Shown: one piece after another, positions 6,716 through 15,460 of the stretch
How positions within the stretch are numbered: position 1 is the stretch's first letter
Layout of the letters: each line of letters begins with the position of its first letter
Source of the DNA: Lacunisphaera sp.
GTDB taxonomy: Bacteria; Verrucomicrobiota; Verrucomicrobiia; Opitutales; Opitutaceae
NCBI GenBank assembly: GCA_029945445.1
Contig: JAQSCO010000060.1
Span: 124,001 to 188,000 of the forward strand
DNA length: 64,000 bases
Reading direction: 5' to 3'
Position numbers and translations under genes: made by a program
The notes under the pieces: model-generated
What the model was told of the DNA's origin: nothing
Database searches by the model: none
Seen by the model: the letters and a program-made list of their open reading frames with translations, nothing else

Positions 6716-8452
6716 TCAGCCGGCGGCCAGGTCCGCCAGCACCGCGTCGATGTTCCGCAGCCCCTGCGGCGGGAAGAAGGAATTGATCCGCGTCACCACC
6801 TGCTGCACGAGGCCGTCCGGGCACGAGGCGCCGCCGGTGATCAGCACGCGCTTCGGCGTGTCGTCGCCCGGCCAGAGCGGGTGCACCTCCGTGTGGCCGC
6901 CCTTGCCGCTCTTGGCCGAGGGGAACACGTAGTGGGTGATCTCGTCGCGCGAGTTGATGTTGGCCTCCGACTGGATGAAGAACGCGCGGTGGCCGAGCTT
7001 CTGCTCGCACAGGCGGTAGAGCTGGTAGGTGTTCGAGCTGTTCTTGCCGCCGAGGATGAACGCCGCATCGAGCGGCTCGGCCAGCGCGCGCTGCAGGGCG
7101 TCCTGGTTGACCTGCGTGGCGTAGCAGAGCGTGTCCTTCTTGCCGGCGCCGCCGACGTGCGCCGGGCCGTCCGTCTCGCCGTATTTGGCGACGAAGAGTG
7201 ACTTGAAATAGTCGATGATCGAGGCGGTCTCGTTCATCAGCAGCGTCGTCTGGTTCACGATCGCGATGCGGTCGAGGTGCCGGGCCGGGTCGAAGCCTGG
7301 CGTGTGCAGCCCGGCGAAGCGGGTGAGCAGCGCCATGCGCTTGGCCTCGGTCGGCACGGCGATGAAGTCGCCGAGCATCTTCGCCTCCTCCAGGTTGCGG
7401 ATGATGATCGAGGGCGCGTGGCGGCGGGTGTTCGAGAAGGTCGCCTTCGTCTCCTCGTGCTCGCTCTTGCCGTGGATGATGATGCTGTAGCCGTCGCGGC
7501 CGAAGGTGCGCGCGGCTTTCCAGACTTTCTCCACCAGCATGCAGGTGGCGTCGAACTGCGCGACGCGGATGCCCTTGCGGACGAGCCGCTTCTTGTCCTC
7601 GTCGGTGGCGCCGAAGGCCGGGATGATGACGATGTCGTCACAGGTGAGCGTGTCCCAGAGCAGCGGCTCGGGCCCTCCCGGCGGGGCGATGCGGCCGTCG
7701 ATGCCGAAGGGCAGGCCCTTGTCGGTCTGCAGGAAGCGCAGGCCGCGGCGGAGCAGGTCGTCGTTTACGAACGGATTGTGGATCAGCTCGCTGAGCATGA
7801 ACACGCGCTTGCCGGGATTCTCCGCCAGCGACTCGTAGGCGCGCTCGATGGCGTTCTTCACGCCGAGGCAGAAGCCGAAATGGCTCGGGATCACGTAGCG
7901 CACGGCGCCGAAGTCGAGAGTGGCGGGCTTGGAGGCGGAGCGCTCGTTGGTGCGGGCGAGGGCCTTGATGGCCTCGCACAGGCGGCTCTGGTAGAGACCG
8001 CGCGCGGCGTCGTCCTGCTGGTAGATGTCACGGTTGCGGTCGCGCTCGACCCGGAACTTGTAGATGTAGTCGTTCTCGCCGAGATGCAGGTAGGGGACCT
8101 CGATTAGGTAGGGCTCAAGCCCGTCGAGCACCGCGTTGAGCGCCGGCGCCAGTTCCGCGCGCAGGCCGTCGAGCTGGTCGAGGGTGCGGAACTCCACCTC
8201 GCGGTCGGCCGGGGCGCCGTCCACCTGGGCGAAGAACACGCGGTAGCGCGGCCCGTTGGTCTCGCTGGTGAAATATTCGACCGGCGGCGTGTGCTTCGGG
8301 AAGCACGATTCCAACCGGGCAACGGCCATCGCCTCATCAGCGCCGACGAACGCGTGGCCCGTCATCGTGCCCGCCCGGCGCACGGCCAGCTGGTTGCTCG
8401 CGTTGAAGGCGAGCATGACGCAGAGCGCGGGGGCGGGGATGTCGGCGGACAT
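6716..8452 (-). CDS. ispH: 4-hydroxy-3-methylbut-2-enyl diphosphate reductase, long form
   Basis: IspH (LytB) makes IPP and DMAPP from HMBPP in the last MEP-pathway step with a [4Fe-4S] cluster. The three cluster cysteines are visible: C195 (FGFCLGVKNA), C304 (FDATCMLVEK) and C544 (TGGASCPDG). Also present are H332/E334 in SEHEETKAT, the proton-relay Glu region, and the substrate-binding SSN at 472-474. At 578 aa it is far longer than the 316-aa E. coli enzyme: about 190 extra N-terminal residues and a wider spacing between the second and third cysteines, resembling plant/cyanobacterial enzymes. The start at MSADIPAPALC was chosen; the open frame extends 71 codons further into the 3' end of the RES gene. 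Confidence 0.93.
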   Translation of the reverse strand: MSADIPAPALCVMLAFNASNQLAVRRAGTMTGHAFVGADEAMAVARLESCFPKHTPPVEYFTSETNGPRYRVFFAQVDGAPADREVEFRTLDQLDGLRAELAPALNAVLDGLEPYLIEVPYLHLGENDYIYKFRVERDRNRDIYQQDDAARGLYQSRLCEAIKALARTNERSASKPATLDFGAVRYVIPSHFGFCLGVKNAIERAYESLAENPGKRVFMLSELIHNPFVNDDLLRRGLRFLQTDKGLPFGIDGRIAPPGGPEPLLWDTLTCDDIVIIPAFGATDEDKKRLVRKGIRVAQFDATCMLVEKVWKAARTFGRDGYSIIIHGKSEHEETKATFSNTRRHAPSIIIRNLEEAKMLGDFIAVPTEAKRMALLTRFAGLHTPGFDPARHLDRIAIVNQTTLLMNETASIIDYFKSLFVAKYGETDGPAHVGGAGKKDTLCYATQVNQDALQRALAEPLDAAFILGGKNSSNTYQLYRLCEQKLGHRAFFIQSEANINSRDEITHYVFPSAKSGKGGHTEVHPLWPGDDTPKRVLITGGASCPDGLVQQVVTRINSFFPPQGLRNIDAVLADLAAG

Positions 8453-8483
8453 GGATTTACGGAAGCGCCCGGTGCAAGGCAGG

Positions 8484-8966
8484 TCAACGCCGCTGTGCGG
8501 GCTGCGCCAGCCGGAGATCGAAGGAGAACGGCTCCGGCTTGCCGACCTTGATCTTGGCGAACTGTGGGTGCGCGGGGTTGAGCAGGTAGTTGAATTCGCC
8601 GAGAATGACGGAGCTGGGCACGCGCAGGGCCACACTGCGCTGGGCCTTGATCCAGTCTGTGCCAAAACTTTGGCTTTCCAGAGAGTAGGGGTTGGCTCTC
8701 CACGTGTCCGGCAAACTCGCCGGCTTCTCGATCAGTTCATCCGCAATCTCCGCCGGCAATGCCACCCACGGCATGGCGAAATGGATTTTTGGATTCCGGA
8801 TATTGACCAAGACTTCGAGGGCGGCCAGGGCGCGCGTTTCTGCGCAATAGACCATCGGCACATCGATCAGATTCCAGCGACCGCCATAGATCGCGGCCCC
8901 TTCGCCGGTAAAGGCTTCGTCAGCGTGCCGCTGGGGAGTCAGCCTCCAGATGACGTAGGCGTTCAC
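8484..8966 (-). CDS. RES-domain toxin of an Xre-RES toxin-antitoxin pair
   Basis: A 160-aa RES-family protein. The motif YGGRWNLIDVPMVYCAE at about residues 27-43 followed by ALAALEVLVN matches the Arg/Trp/Asn and Glu positions of the family, whose characterised members degrade or modify NAD+ and arrest growth. It starts at a GTG that overlaps the TAG stop of the antitoxin gene by one base (TAGTG), an arrangement that couples toxin translation to antitoxin synthesis. The longer open frame upstream is only antitoxin shadow. Family and pairing are well supported; toxicity is inferred from the family. Confidence 0.9.
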   Translation of the reverse strand: MNAYVIWRLTPQRHADEAFTGEGAAIYGGRWNLIDVPMVYCAETRALAALEVLVNIRNPKIHFAMPWVALPAEIADELIEKPASLPDTWRANPYSLESQSFGTDWIKAQRSVALRVPSSVILGEFNYLLNPAHPQFAKIKVGKPEPFSFDLRLAQPAQRR

Positions 8967-9379
8967 TAAAACACGCCGTGCTCGATCCGTCCAATCACGT
9001 TCTCCACTTCCCGCGCGCCGGGCTCCGTCTGGGCATAATCCACCGGCGTGCGCCAGCCCAAGGCCGGCAGTTCCGTCTGCAACCATTCCCGGACGTTTTC
9101 CTCCGTGGCAAACAATTGCTTGGCGCGATCAAAAATTCGCATCAGACGTGTTGCTCGCTCACCTTCATGCACCTTGAGTTTCGCCTTATCGGCCACGCGC
9201 CGGGCGTAGGTGCGGGTGGGAATCTGGATAAGCTTGGCCAGCTCATCACTCGTGTAGCCGGCTTGCTTGCCGAACCTCACGACCTCCATCACGGGCAGGC
9301 CTTCCTCGACCTTCTGCGCCGTGGCATGGTTGTCGTGGATTTGCTCGTAGGTGGTGGGCTTGACCTTGCGCGTTTTCAT
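8966..9379 (-). CDS. Xre/MbcA/ParS-type antitoxin
   Basis: A 137-aa antitoxin of the MbcA/ParS/Xre type (DUF2384 C-terminus). Residues 43-70 (TSDELAKLIQIPTRTYARR) form the helix-turn-helix-like segment. The C-terminal WLQTELPALGWRTPVDY and the closing GRIEHGVF are the signature of this antitoxin family, which wraps the RES toxin active site. It is the first gene of the pair, with the toxin GTG overlapping its stop codon. A double palindrome about 45 bp upstream is the obvious autoregulatory operator. Confidence 0.9.
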   Translation of the reverse strand: MKTRKVKPTTYEQIHDNHATAQKVEEGLPVMEVVRFGKQAGYTSDELAKLIQIPTRTYARRVADKAKLKVHEGERATRLMRIFDRAKQLFATEENVREWLQTELPALGWRTPVDYAQTEPGAREVENVIGRIEHGVF

Positions 9380-9421
9380 GCCGCCAAGCTACTGCCCTCG
9401 GCGTTCGGTGCAAGGAGAAAA

Positions 9422-9455
9422 TGCCATTTGGCAGTCGCGTTACTGCCAAATGGCA
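9422..9455. promoter_or_regulatory. Double-palindrome operator of the Xre-RES pair
   Basis: Two 13-bp arms, TGCCATTTGGCAG and CTGCCAAATGGCA, form a perfect inverted repeat with an 8-bp spacer. Each arm is itself a palindrome with half-sites TGCCA and TGGCA, so the site offers two complete operators with centres 21 bp apart, about two helical turns. It lies about 45 bp upstream of the antitoxin start on its strand. Autorepression through such sites is standard for type II antitoxins; its use here is inferred. Confidence 0.75.
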
Positions 9456-9522
9456 AGGCGTGTAACTAGGGCGAATCCTCCGGATGAGCCGCGGCTCGAC
9501 GGGACGACTCACCCTACCTTAC

Positions 9523-12216
9523 TTACAGTTTCAGAGCTTCCGCCAGCTTGGTGGCGTCGCCGCCGCCGCCCTGGGCGTAGTCGGGCTTGCCGCCGCCCTT
9601 GCCGCCGAGCTTGGCGGTGAGCGCGCCGATGAGCTTGCCGGCCGCGTGGCCGGCCTTGATGGCTTCGGGCGAACAGTAGGCGACGAGGCTGACCTTGCCG
9701 TCGAGCACGGCGCCAAGTTGGACCACGGCACCGGGGCCGATCTTGTGCAGCACCTGGCTGCCGAGCGAGCGGAGGGCGTCCTGGTTCTCGGAGGTGACAA
9801 CTGCGGACACCCACTTGAGGCCGTCCTTGGCGACGGCCGCGGCGGCGAGTTCCTCGGCGAGGCCGGCGGAAGCCTTGGCCTCAAAAGCCTTCAGCTTCTT
9901 CTCGAGTTCCTTCTGGTGGGTGAGGACCGACTCGAATTTCTGGGCGACGTCCTGCACGCCGGCGCCGAGCCGGGCGCTGACGATGGCGAGGGCGGCTTCC
10001 TTCGCCGCAATGTGATCGAGCGCGGCCTGGCCGGCGACGGCCTCGATGCGGCGCGTGCCGGCGGCGATGGCCATCTCGGCGACGATCTTGATGACGCCGA
10101 TCTCGCCGGTGGTGGTCACGTGCGTGCCGCCGCAGAGTTCCTTCGAGAAGCCGCCGATGTCGACGAGACGGACGTATTTGCCGTATTTGTCGCCGAAGAA
10201 GGCGAGGACGTCCTCGGGCTTCTTGGCGTATTCGATCTCGGCGGAGACGACGCGGTCGTTCTCGAGGATCTTCCCGTTGATGAGTTGCTCGCACTCCTTG
10301 ATCTGCGCGGCGGTGAGCGCCTCGAAGTGAGTGAAGTCAAAGCGCATCCGGTAGGGCGTCTTGTGCGTGCCGAACTGCCGGACGTGCGTGCCGAGCATTT
10401 TTCTCAGGGCCCAGTGGATCAGGTGCGCCGCCGAGTGGTGGCGGTTGATCGCACGGCGACGGTGTAAGTCGACGTGGAGCGTGGCTGTGGCACCGGCGGA
10501 AATCGCGGTGTCCTTCGCAACCCTGTGCAGATGGCGGCCGGACTTGTCCTTGATGCAATCGAGGATGTCGACTTTGGCGCCGTTGATCTGGGCATCGCCG
10601 CTGTCACCGACCTGTCCGCCCATCTCGGCGTAGAAGGGGGTTTGGTCGAAAACCAGATAGGTGTCTTTCTCAGACTTCACCACGTCGATCACCTTCGCGT
10701 GGGTGGCGTGGGTGGAGTCGATTTCGTAGCCAACGAACTTGGTCGCCTCGGCCTTGGCGTCGCCTTCTGTCGCGGCGACGATGACGTCGGTCTTCCGTGC
10801 CAAGCGGCCGCGTTCGCGCTGTTTTTCCATCTCGGCCTCGAAGCCTACGCCATCAACAGTCAGGCCGTTTTCAGCGGCTAAGAGTTGAGTCATGTCGAGG
10901 GGGAAGCCATAAGTGTCATAGAGCTCAAATGCCAATGCCCCTCTAACCCTGTTAGTCTCATCCAAGCCTATGTAGGCGACATTGTGGAGCTTATCGTAGA
11001 ATAGTCTTAATCCGTTAGACAGTGTTCGCCCAAACGACTCCTCCTCCGCCCGGATCGCGCGTTCGATCATCGTGCGCTGGGTGTGGAGTTCGGGGAAGAC
11101 GCCACCGAGCGACTCGATGACCGGCGCGACGAGTTGCTCGAAGAAGCCGGTCGGCAGGCCGAGGTTCTTCTGCCCATACATGATGCCGCGACGGAGAATG
11201 CGGCGGATGACGTAGTTGCGGTCAACGTTGCCGGGCAGGATGCCGTCGGCAATCGCGCAAGAAACGCATCGCGCGTGGTCGGCAAGGACGCGGAAGGTAA
11301 TGTCAATCTGCTGCTGCTCGGTCAGGCCGGTGCGCTCGGTCGGCACTGTGCCGGTGTAGGTCTTACCGGAGAGGGCGGCGATCTTTTCAAAAGTCGGCTT
11401 GAAGACGTCGGCGTTGTAGTTCGACGGCTCGGCCGAGAAGTCCTTAAAACCCTGCGTCGTGGCGTGGATGCCGGCGACGCGCTCGAAGCCCATGCCGGTG
11501 TCGACGTGCTTGGCGGCGAGCGGCGCGAAGGTGCCGTCGGCGTTTGCGTTGAACTGGATGAAGACGTGGTTCCAGATCTCGATGCAGCGCGGCGACGAGC
11601 TGTTCACCAGCGCGCGGCCGGCCTGCTCGTCGTCGGAGGGCAGCAGGTTGAAATGGATCTCGGAGCACGGGCCGCACGGGCCGGTGTCGCCCATCATCCA
11701 GAAATTGTCCTTCTTGTTGCCGTTGATGATGTGGACGGCGGGGTCAAGGCCGGCGGCCTTGAAGATGCCGGCCCAGATGTCGTAAGCCTCCTGATCAAAG
11801 TCGGACGGGTCGCCCTTGGATTTGTCCGGCGAGTAGACCGTCGCGAACAAGCGTTTCGGCGGGATGCCCCAGACCTTGGTGAGCAGTTCCCAGCCCCAGG
11901 TGAGCGAGTCCTTCTTGAAGTAGTCGCCGAAGGACCAGTTGCCCAGCATCTCGAACATCGTGTGGTGGTAGGTATCGAAGCCGACATCCTCGAGGTCGTT
12001 GTGCTTGCCGCCGGCGCGGATGCATTTCTGGGTGTCGGCCACGCGCTTCCAGGGGGCGGGCTGGTCGCCGAGGAAGTAGGGCACGAACTGGTTCATGCCC
12101 GCGTTCGTGAACAGCAGGTTGGGGGCCGTCGGCATGAGCGAGGACGACGGCACGATGGCGTGCTGCTTCGAGGCGAAGAAATCGAGGAACGACTGGCGGA
12201 TCTGGGCGGAGGTCAT
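9523..12216 (-). CDS. alaS: Alanyl-tRNA synthetase
   Basis: A full-length 897-aa class II alanyl-tRNA synthetase that charges tRNA-Ala in the cytoplasm. The N-terminus (SAQIRQSFLDFFASKQHAIV, then NAGMNQFVPYF) is the canonical catalytic-domain start. The editing domain keeps HHSAAHLIHWALRKML with the HxxxH zinc motif and the LCGGTHV motif. The C-terminal oligomerisation/C-Ala part ends in the glycine-rich GGKGGGKPDYAQGGGGD. Nothing appears truncated. It is transcribed away from the MBL hydrolase gene and stops 144 bp before the Xre antitoxin start. Confidence 0.98.
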   Translation of the reverse strand: MTSAQIRQSFLDFFASKQHAIVPSSSLMPTAPNLLFTNAGMNQFVPYFLGDQPAPWKRVADTQKCIRAGGKHNDLEDVGFDTYHHTMFEMLGNWSFGDYFKKDSLTWGWELLTKVWGIPPKRLFATVYSPDKSKGDPSDFDQEAYDIWAGIFKAAGLDPAVHIINGNKKDNFWMMGDTGPCGPCSEIHFNLLPSDDEQAGRALVNSSSPRCIEIWNHVFIQFNANADGTFAPLAAKHVDTGMGFERVAGIHATTQGFKDFSAEPSNYNADVFKPTFEKIAALSGKTYTGTVPTERTGLTEQQQIDITFRVLADHARCVSCAIADGILPGNVDRNYVIRRILRRGIMYGQKNLGLPTGFFEQLVAPVIESLGGVFPELHTQRTMIERAIRAEEESFGRTLSNGLRLFYDKLHNVAYIGLDETNRVRGALAFELYDTYGFPLDMTQLLAAENGLTVDGVGFEAEMEKQRERGRLARKTDVIVAATEGDAKAEATKFVGYEIDSTHATHAKVIDVVKSEKDTYLVFDQTPFYAEMGGQVGDSGDAQINGAKVDILDCIKDKSGRHLHRVAKDTAISAGATATLHVDLHRRRAINRHHSAAHLIHWALRKMLGTHVRQFGTHKTPYRMRFDFTHFEALTAAQIKECEQLINGKILENDRVVSAEIEYAKKPEDVLAFFGDKYGKYVRLVDIGGFSKELCGGTHVTTTGEIGVIKIVAEMAIAAGTRRIEAVAGQAALDHIAAKEAALAIVSARLGAGVQDVAQKFESVLTHQKELEKKLKAFEAKASAGLAEELAAAAVAKDGLKWVSAVVTSENQDALRSLGSQVLHKIGPGAVVQLGAVLDGKVSLVAYCSPEAIKAGHAAGKLIGALTAKLGGKGGGKPDYAQGGGGDATKLAEALKL

Positions 12217-12314
12217 GAATCAGTGGGGAGCAAAGGACAGAGGACCGCCGGAGCCAAGGCAAGAACAGGAATTTACGTTTGCGGAAGGGACCGGTCGGAG
12301 CATCTAGTGGGCGC

Positions 12315-12959
12315 GTGAAGATCCATGTCCTGCCTTCCGGCCCGATCAAGACCATCGGCTACCTGCTGACCGAGCCCGCGCTCGGTGCGGCGGTGCTGGT
12401 CGACGCCCCGCAGGGCATCATGGAAAAGATCGCCCCGGTCCTGGCGCAGGAAGGCTGCACGCTGAAGGAGCTGTGGCTGACCCACGGCCACTGGGACCAC
12501 ACGCAGGACGCGGCCAAGGTGGTGCGCGAGACCAAGGCGCTGGTCCGCGGCCACCTTGACGACCGCGTGCTCTACGAGTCCCCCGCGATCATGGAGGAGC
12601 GCATGGGCATGAAGCTCGGCCTCGAGCCCGTGCAGATCGACCACTGGGTCTCGCAAGGCGAGACGTTCAAGGCGCTCGGCCGGGACTTCGAGGTGCGACA
12701 CGTGCCGGGACATTGTCCGGGCAACGTCCTGTTTTATCAGGCTGATACCAGCGCCGCGTTTGTCGGCGATGCGTTATTCAAGGCCGGGGTCGGGCGGTGG
12801 GATTTCCCGGGCGGCGACTTCGAGACCCTGGCGCAATCCATCCGTGAGCAAATCTACACGCTGCCCGACGCCACGGTCGTTTTTCCCGGTCATGGCGCAC
12901 GCACCACGGTCGGCGCGGAGAAGGCCGGCAATCCCTACGTGGCGGCGGTCACCCCATGA
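12315..12959 (+). CDS. Glyoxalase II-like MBL-fold hydrolase
   Basis: A 214-aa metallo-beta-lactamase fold hydrolase. All metal-binding motifs are present: THGHWDHT (HxHxDH) at about residue 57, VPGHCPGN, FVGDALF and the terminal FPGHGARTT. Compact proteins of this type hydrolyse thioesters such as S-lactoylglutathione analogues, though the substrate cannot be deduced. The start is the GTG in VKIHVLPSGPIK; the frame is open 12 codons further up to a TTG without family character. The stop overlaps the ribD start by 4 bp (ATGA), so the genes are translationally coupled. Confidence 0.88.
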   Translation: MKIHVLPSGPIKTIGYLLTEPALGAAVLVDAPQGIMEKIAPVLAQEGCTLKELWLTHGHWDHTQDAAKVVRETKALVRGHLDDRVLYESPAIMEERMGMKLGLEPVQIDHWVSQGETFKALGRDFEVRHVPGHCPGNVLFYQADTSAAFVGDALFKAGVGRWDFPGGDFETLAQSIREQIYTLPDATVVFPGHGARTTVGAEKAGNPYVAAVTP

Positions 12960-14119
12960 GCCTGCACGAACATTACATGCGGCGCGCGATCGAGCTGGCG
13001 GGCAGCGTCTGGGGCACCACGCACCCGAACCCGATGGTCGGAGCGCTCCTGGTCGAGGACGGCGAGATCGTCGCCGAGGGCGCGACGGCGCCCGCGGGCG
13101 GGCCGCACGCCGAGATGAACGCCCTGCAGGCCCTCGGCCGGAAGCCCAAGCCCGGGGCGACCCTCTATGTGACCCTCGAGCCCTGCTGCACGCACGGCCG
13201 CACGCCGCCCTGCACCGACGCCATCGTGGATGCCGGCATCGCCCGTGTCGTGGTCGGCGCGACCGATCCGAATCCCGCGCATGCGGGCAAGGGCTTTGAC
13301 GTGCTGCGCGCGGGCGGCGTCGAGGTCGAGACCGGCGTGCTGGGGGACGACTGCACCGACCTGAACCTGATTTTCAATCACTGGATGCTGACCGGCGGGC
13401 CGCTGTTCGCCGCCAAGTCCGGCGTGACGCTCGACGGCAAGGTCGCGACCCGGACCGGCGATTCCAAGTGGATCACCAGCGAGCAGTCGCGCGCCGACGG
13501 CCACCGCTGGCGCCGGCTGTTCCCGGCCATCGCGGTCGGGGCCGGCACGATCCGCGCGGACAATCCGCGGCTCACCGCCCGGGGCCCGTGGGGGGAATGG
13601 TGCCCGTGGCGGTTCGTGTTCGACGGGCTGCTGCGCACGGTCTTGGACAAGTCGATGCCCGGCGTCTACACGGACGAGTTCCGCGAGCGGACCATCGTGG
13701 TGACCACCCCGCACGGCGGGCTCGGCTACGTGCGCAAGCTGAACGCGCTCGGCGTGAAAACCTGGATCCTGCCGGGCCTGTCGCCCAAGGTGAGTTTCCA
13801 GGATTTCCGCAAGCGCTGCGCGGCGGAGGGGATCACCGGCGTGTTTTTCGAGGGCGGCGCGCAACTGCTCAGCGAGCTGCTGCAGGCGCGCGAGCTCGAC
13901 TACCTTTTCACCTACCATGCGCCGGTGCTGCTCGCCGACGACAAGGGCAAGAGCATCCTGCGCGGCCTGCGCACAGAGACGCTCCCCGAGGCCATCCGGC
14001 TGGAACGCGTGCGCCATGAGATCCACGGCGACGACTCGCTGATGCGCGGCTTCGTGAAGTATCCGGCGAAAATCACCGTGGACGAGGCGACCTTCAACCG
14101 GAAGCTGTATGGGGAGTGA
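12956..14119 (+). CDS. ribD: Bifunctional riboflavin biosynthesis deaminase/reductase RibD
   Basis: A 387-aa RibD catalysing the deamination and side-chain reduction steps of riboflavin synthesis. The N-terminal CMP/dCMP-deaminase-like domain has the zinc site HAEMNAL and PCCTHGRTPPC. The C-terminal reductase domain begins near residue 150 (AAKSGVTLDGKVATRTGDSKW), with the GGAQL region typical of the family near residue 300. It is longer at the C-terminus than the 367-aa E. coli protein but intact. It overlaps the MBL gene by 4 bp and rdgB by 11 bp. No FMN riboswitch is apparent upstream. Confidence 0.96.
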   Translation: MSLHEHYMRRAIELAGSVWGTTHPNPMVGALLVEDGEIVAEGATAPAGGPHAEMNALQALGRKPKPGATLYVTLEPCCTHGRTPPCTDAIVDAGIARVVVGATDPNPAHAGKGFDVLRAGGVEVETGVLGDDCTDLNLIFNHWMLTGGPLFAAKSGVTLDGKVATRTGDSKWITSEQSRADGHRWRRLFPAIAVGAGTIRADNPRLTARGPWGEWCPWRFVFDGLLRTVLDKSMPGVYTDEFRERTIVVTTPHGGLGYVRKLNALGVKTWILPGLSPKVSFQDFRKRCAAEGITGVFFEGGAQLLSELLQARELDYLFTYHAPVLLADDKGKSILRGLRTETLPEAIRLERVRHEIHGDDSLMRGFVKYPAKITVDEATFNRKLYGE

Positions 14120-14741
14120 GCTGCGGCGCATCCACCTCGCGACCGGAAACGCGCACAAGGTCGTGGAATTCCAGCGCCTGGCGGACGAGTCCGGTCTGGC
14201 GCTGGAGATGGTGCCGGCGCGGCAGATGCCGGAGGTGGTCGAGGACACGGGAACTTTCATCGGCAACGCCCGGAAGAAAGCGCAGGCACTGCAGGCTCTC
14301 CTGCCGGCGAACGCCTGGGTGCTGGCGGACGACAGCGGAGTATGCGTCGATGCGCTCGGCGGGTTGCCGGGCGTGGAGTCGGCCTACTTTGCCGGGCCAC
14401 AGCATGATGGCGCCGCCAACCTGGGGAAGCTGACCGAGGTCATGCGCGAGGTGCCGGAAGGGCGGCGCGGCGCCCATTTCCTCTGCGTGCTGGTGCTGCG
14501 CGGCCCGGACGGAGTCGAGCAGGTGGGCGAGGGCCGCTGCGAGGGCGTGCTTGGGCGCGCGCCGCGGGGCGGCGGCGGATTTGGCTATGACCCGCTGTTC
14601 ATTCCCCACGGGCACACCCGGACCTACGCCGAGCTGGCGGAGGCCGAGAAAAACCGGATCAGTCATCGCGGCCGCGCCTTCGCGCGCTTGGCGCAATGGC
14701 TCAGCGGCCGGAGCCCGTTTCGATCGCCTCCAGCCACGTGA
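14109..14741 (+). CDS. rdgB: RdgB/HAM1-type non-canonical purine NTP pyrophosphatase
   Basis: A 210-aa house-cleaning enzyme that hydrolyses dITP/ITP and XTP to monophosphates, keeping deaminated purines out of DNA. The motifs are present in order: ATGNAHKVVEF near the N-terminus, ADDSGVCVDALGG with the catalytic Asp at mid-protein, GGGGFGYDPLF, and SHRGRAFARL near the end. Its start overlaps the ribD stop by 11 bp. It converges on the two-component regulator gene, 44 bp away. Confidence 0.95.
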   Translation: MGSELRRIHLATGNAHKVVEFQRLADESGLALEMVPARQMPEVVEDTGTFIGNARKKAQALQALLPANAWVLADDSGVCVDALGGLPGVESAYFAGPQHDGAANLGKLTEVMREVPEGRRGAHFLCVLVLRGPDGVEQVGEGRCEGVLGRAPRGGGGFGYDPLFIPHGHTRTYAELAEAEKNRISHRGRAFARLAQWLSGRSPFRSPPAT

Positions 14742-14785
14742 TGACTTCGTTCTGGTAGGCACGGGTGCGCCAGCCAAGCCCATGC

Positions 14786-15460
14786 TTACGTCGTCAGGTT
14801 CTTGCTGGTCGCCTCGGTATACAAGGTAGCGGCCTGCGTCCGCCGGGCGATGTTCAGTTTGCTGAAGATGGTCGCGAGGTAGTTCTTCACGGTCTTTTCC
14901 GTGAGGCCGAGCTGGTCGCCAATTTCCTTGTTGGTCAATCCCGCGGCGAGCAGGGCCACGACGCGCCGCTCCTGCGGGGAAAGCAGGCTGAGCTTTTCCA
15001 CTGCACTCGGCGTGCCGCGATTCTTGACGAGGTTCATCACTTGGCCGGCCAGGGCGGGATCCAGCACGGAGTTTCCGGCGGCCACGGTCCGAAGGGCCGC
15101 GGCCAGCGTCGCCCCGTCGTTGTCCTTGAGCAGGTAGCCGCGGGCGCCGGCCGTCAAAGCGTCCTGCACATGGCGCTCACTTTCGCTGGAGCTGAGGATC
15201 AGCACCTGGGTCTGCGGGCGCGCCTTGAGCAGTTCGCGGCAGGCCTGCAGGCCGGACTTGTCCGGCAGATGCACGTCGAGCAGCGCCACGTCCGGCTTTA
15301 ATTTCGTCACCGCCGCCACGCCGTCGGCCGCCGTGCCGGCCTCGCCGACGATCTCGATGTCAGGATAGTCCTCCAAGGCGCTGCGCAGTCCGAGCCGGAT
15401 GATCGGGCTGTCGTCGATCAGCAGCACGCGGGTGGTTTTGGCGGCAGGTGCGGCGCTCAT
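14786..15460 (-). CDS. NarL/FixJ-type response regulator
   Basis: A 224-aa DNA-binding response regulator. The receiver domain has the acidic pair at residues 16-17, phospho-acceptor Asp62 (VALLDVHLPDKSG) and a switch Ser in LILSSSESE. The LuxR-type helix-turn-helix occupies about residues 155-215 (LSPQERRVVALLAAGLTNKE, then LTEKTVKNYLATIFSKLNIA). It is the second gene of the pair: its start overlaps the kinase stop by 4 bp. Its targets are unknown. Confidence 0.94.
   Translation of the reverse strand: MSAAPAAKTTRVLLIDDSPIIRLGLRSALEDYPDIEIVGEAGTAADGVAAVTKLKPDVALLDVHLPDKSGLQACRELLKARPQTQVLILSSSESERHVQDALTAGARGYLLKDNDGATLAAALRTVAAGNSVLDPALAGQVMNLVKNRGTPSAVEKLSLLSPQERRVVALLAAGLTNKEIGDQLGLTEKTVKNYLATIFSKLNIARRTQAATLYTEATSKNLTT

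Noticed and set aside
9480-9522. 12-bp palindrome GAGCCGCGGCTC and CACCCTACC near the alaS 3' end
   Set aside because: It recalls the REP-like elements, but no clear hairpin flanks the CTAC and the partner arm is missing.
11083-12318. 411-codon plus-strand frame opposite alaS
   Set aside because: Shadow of alaS with no recognisable domain.
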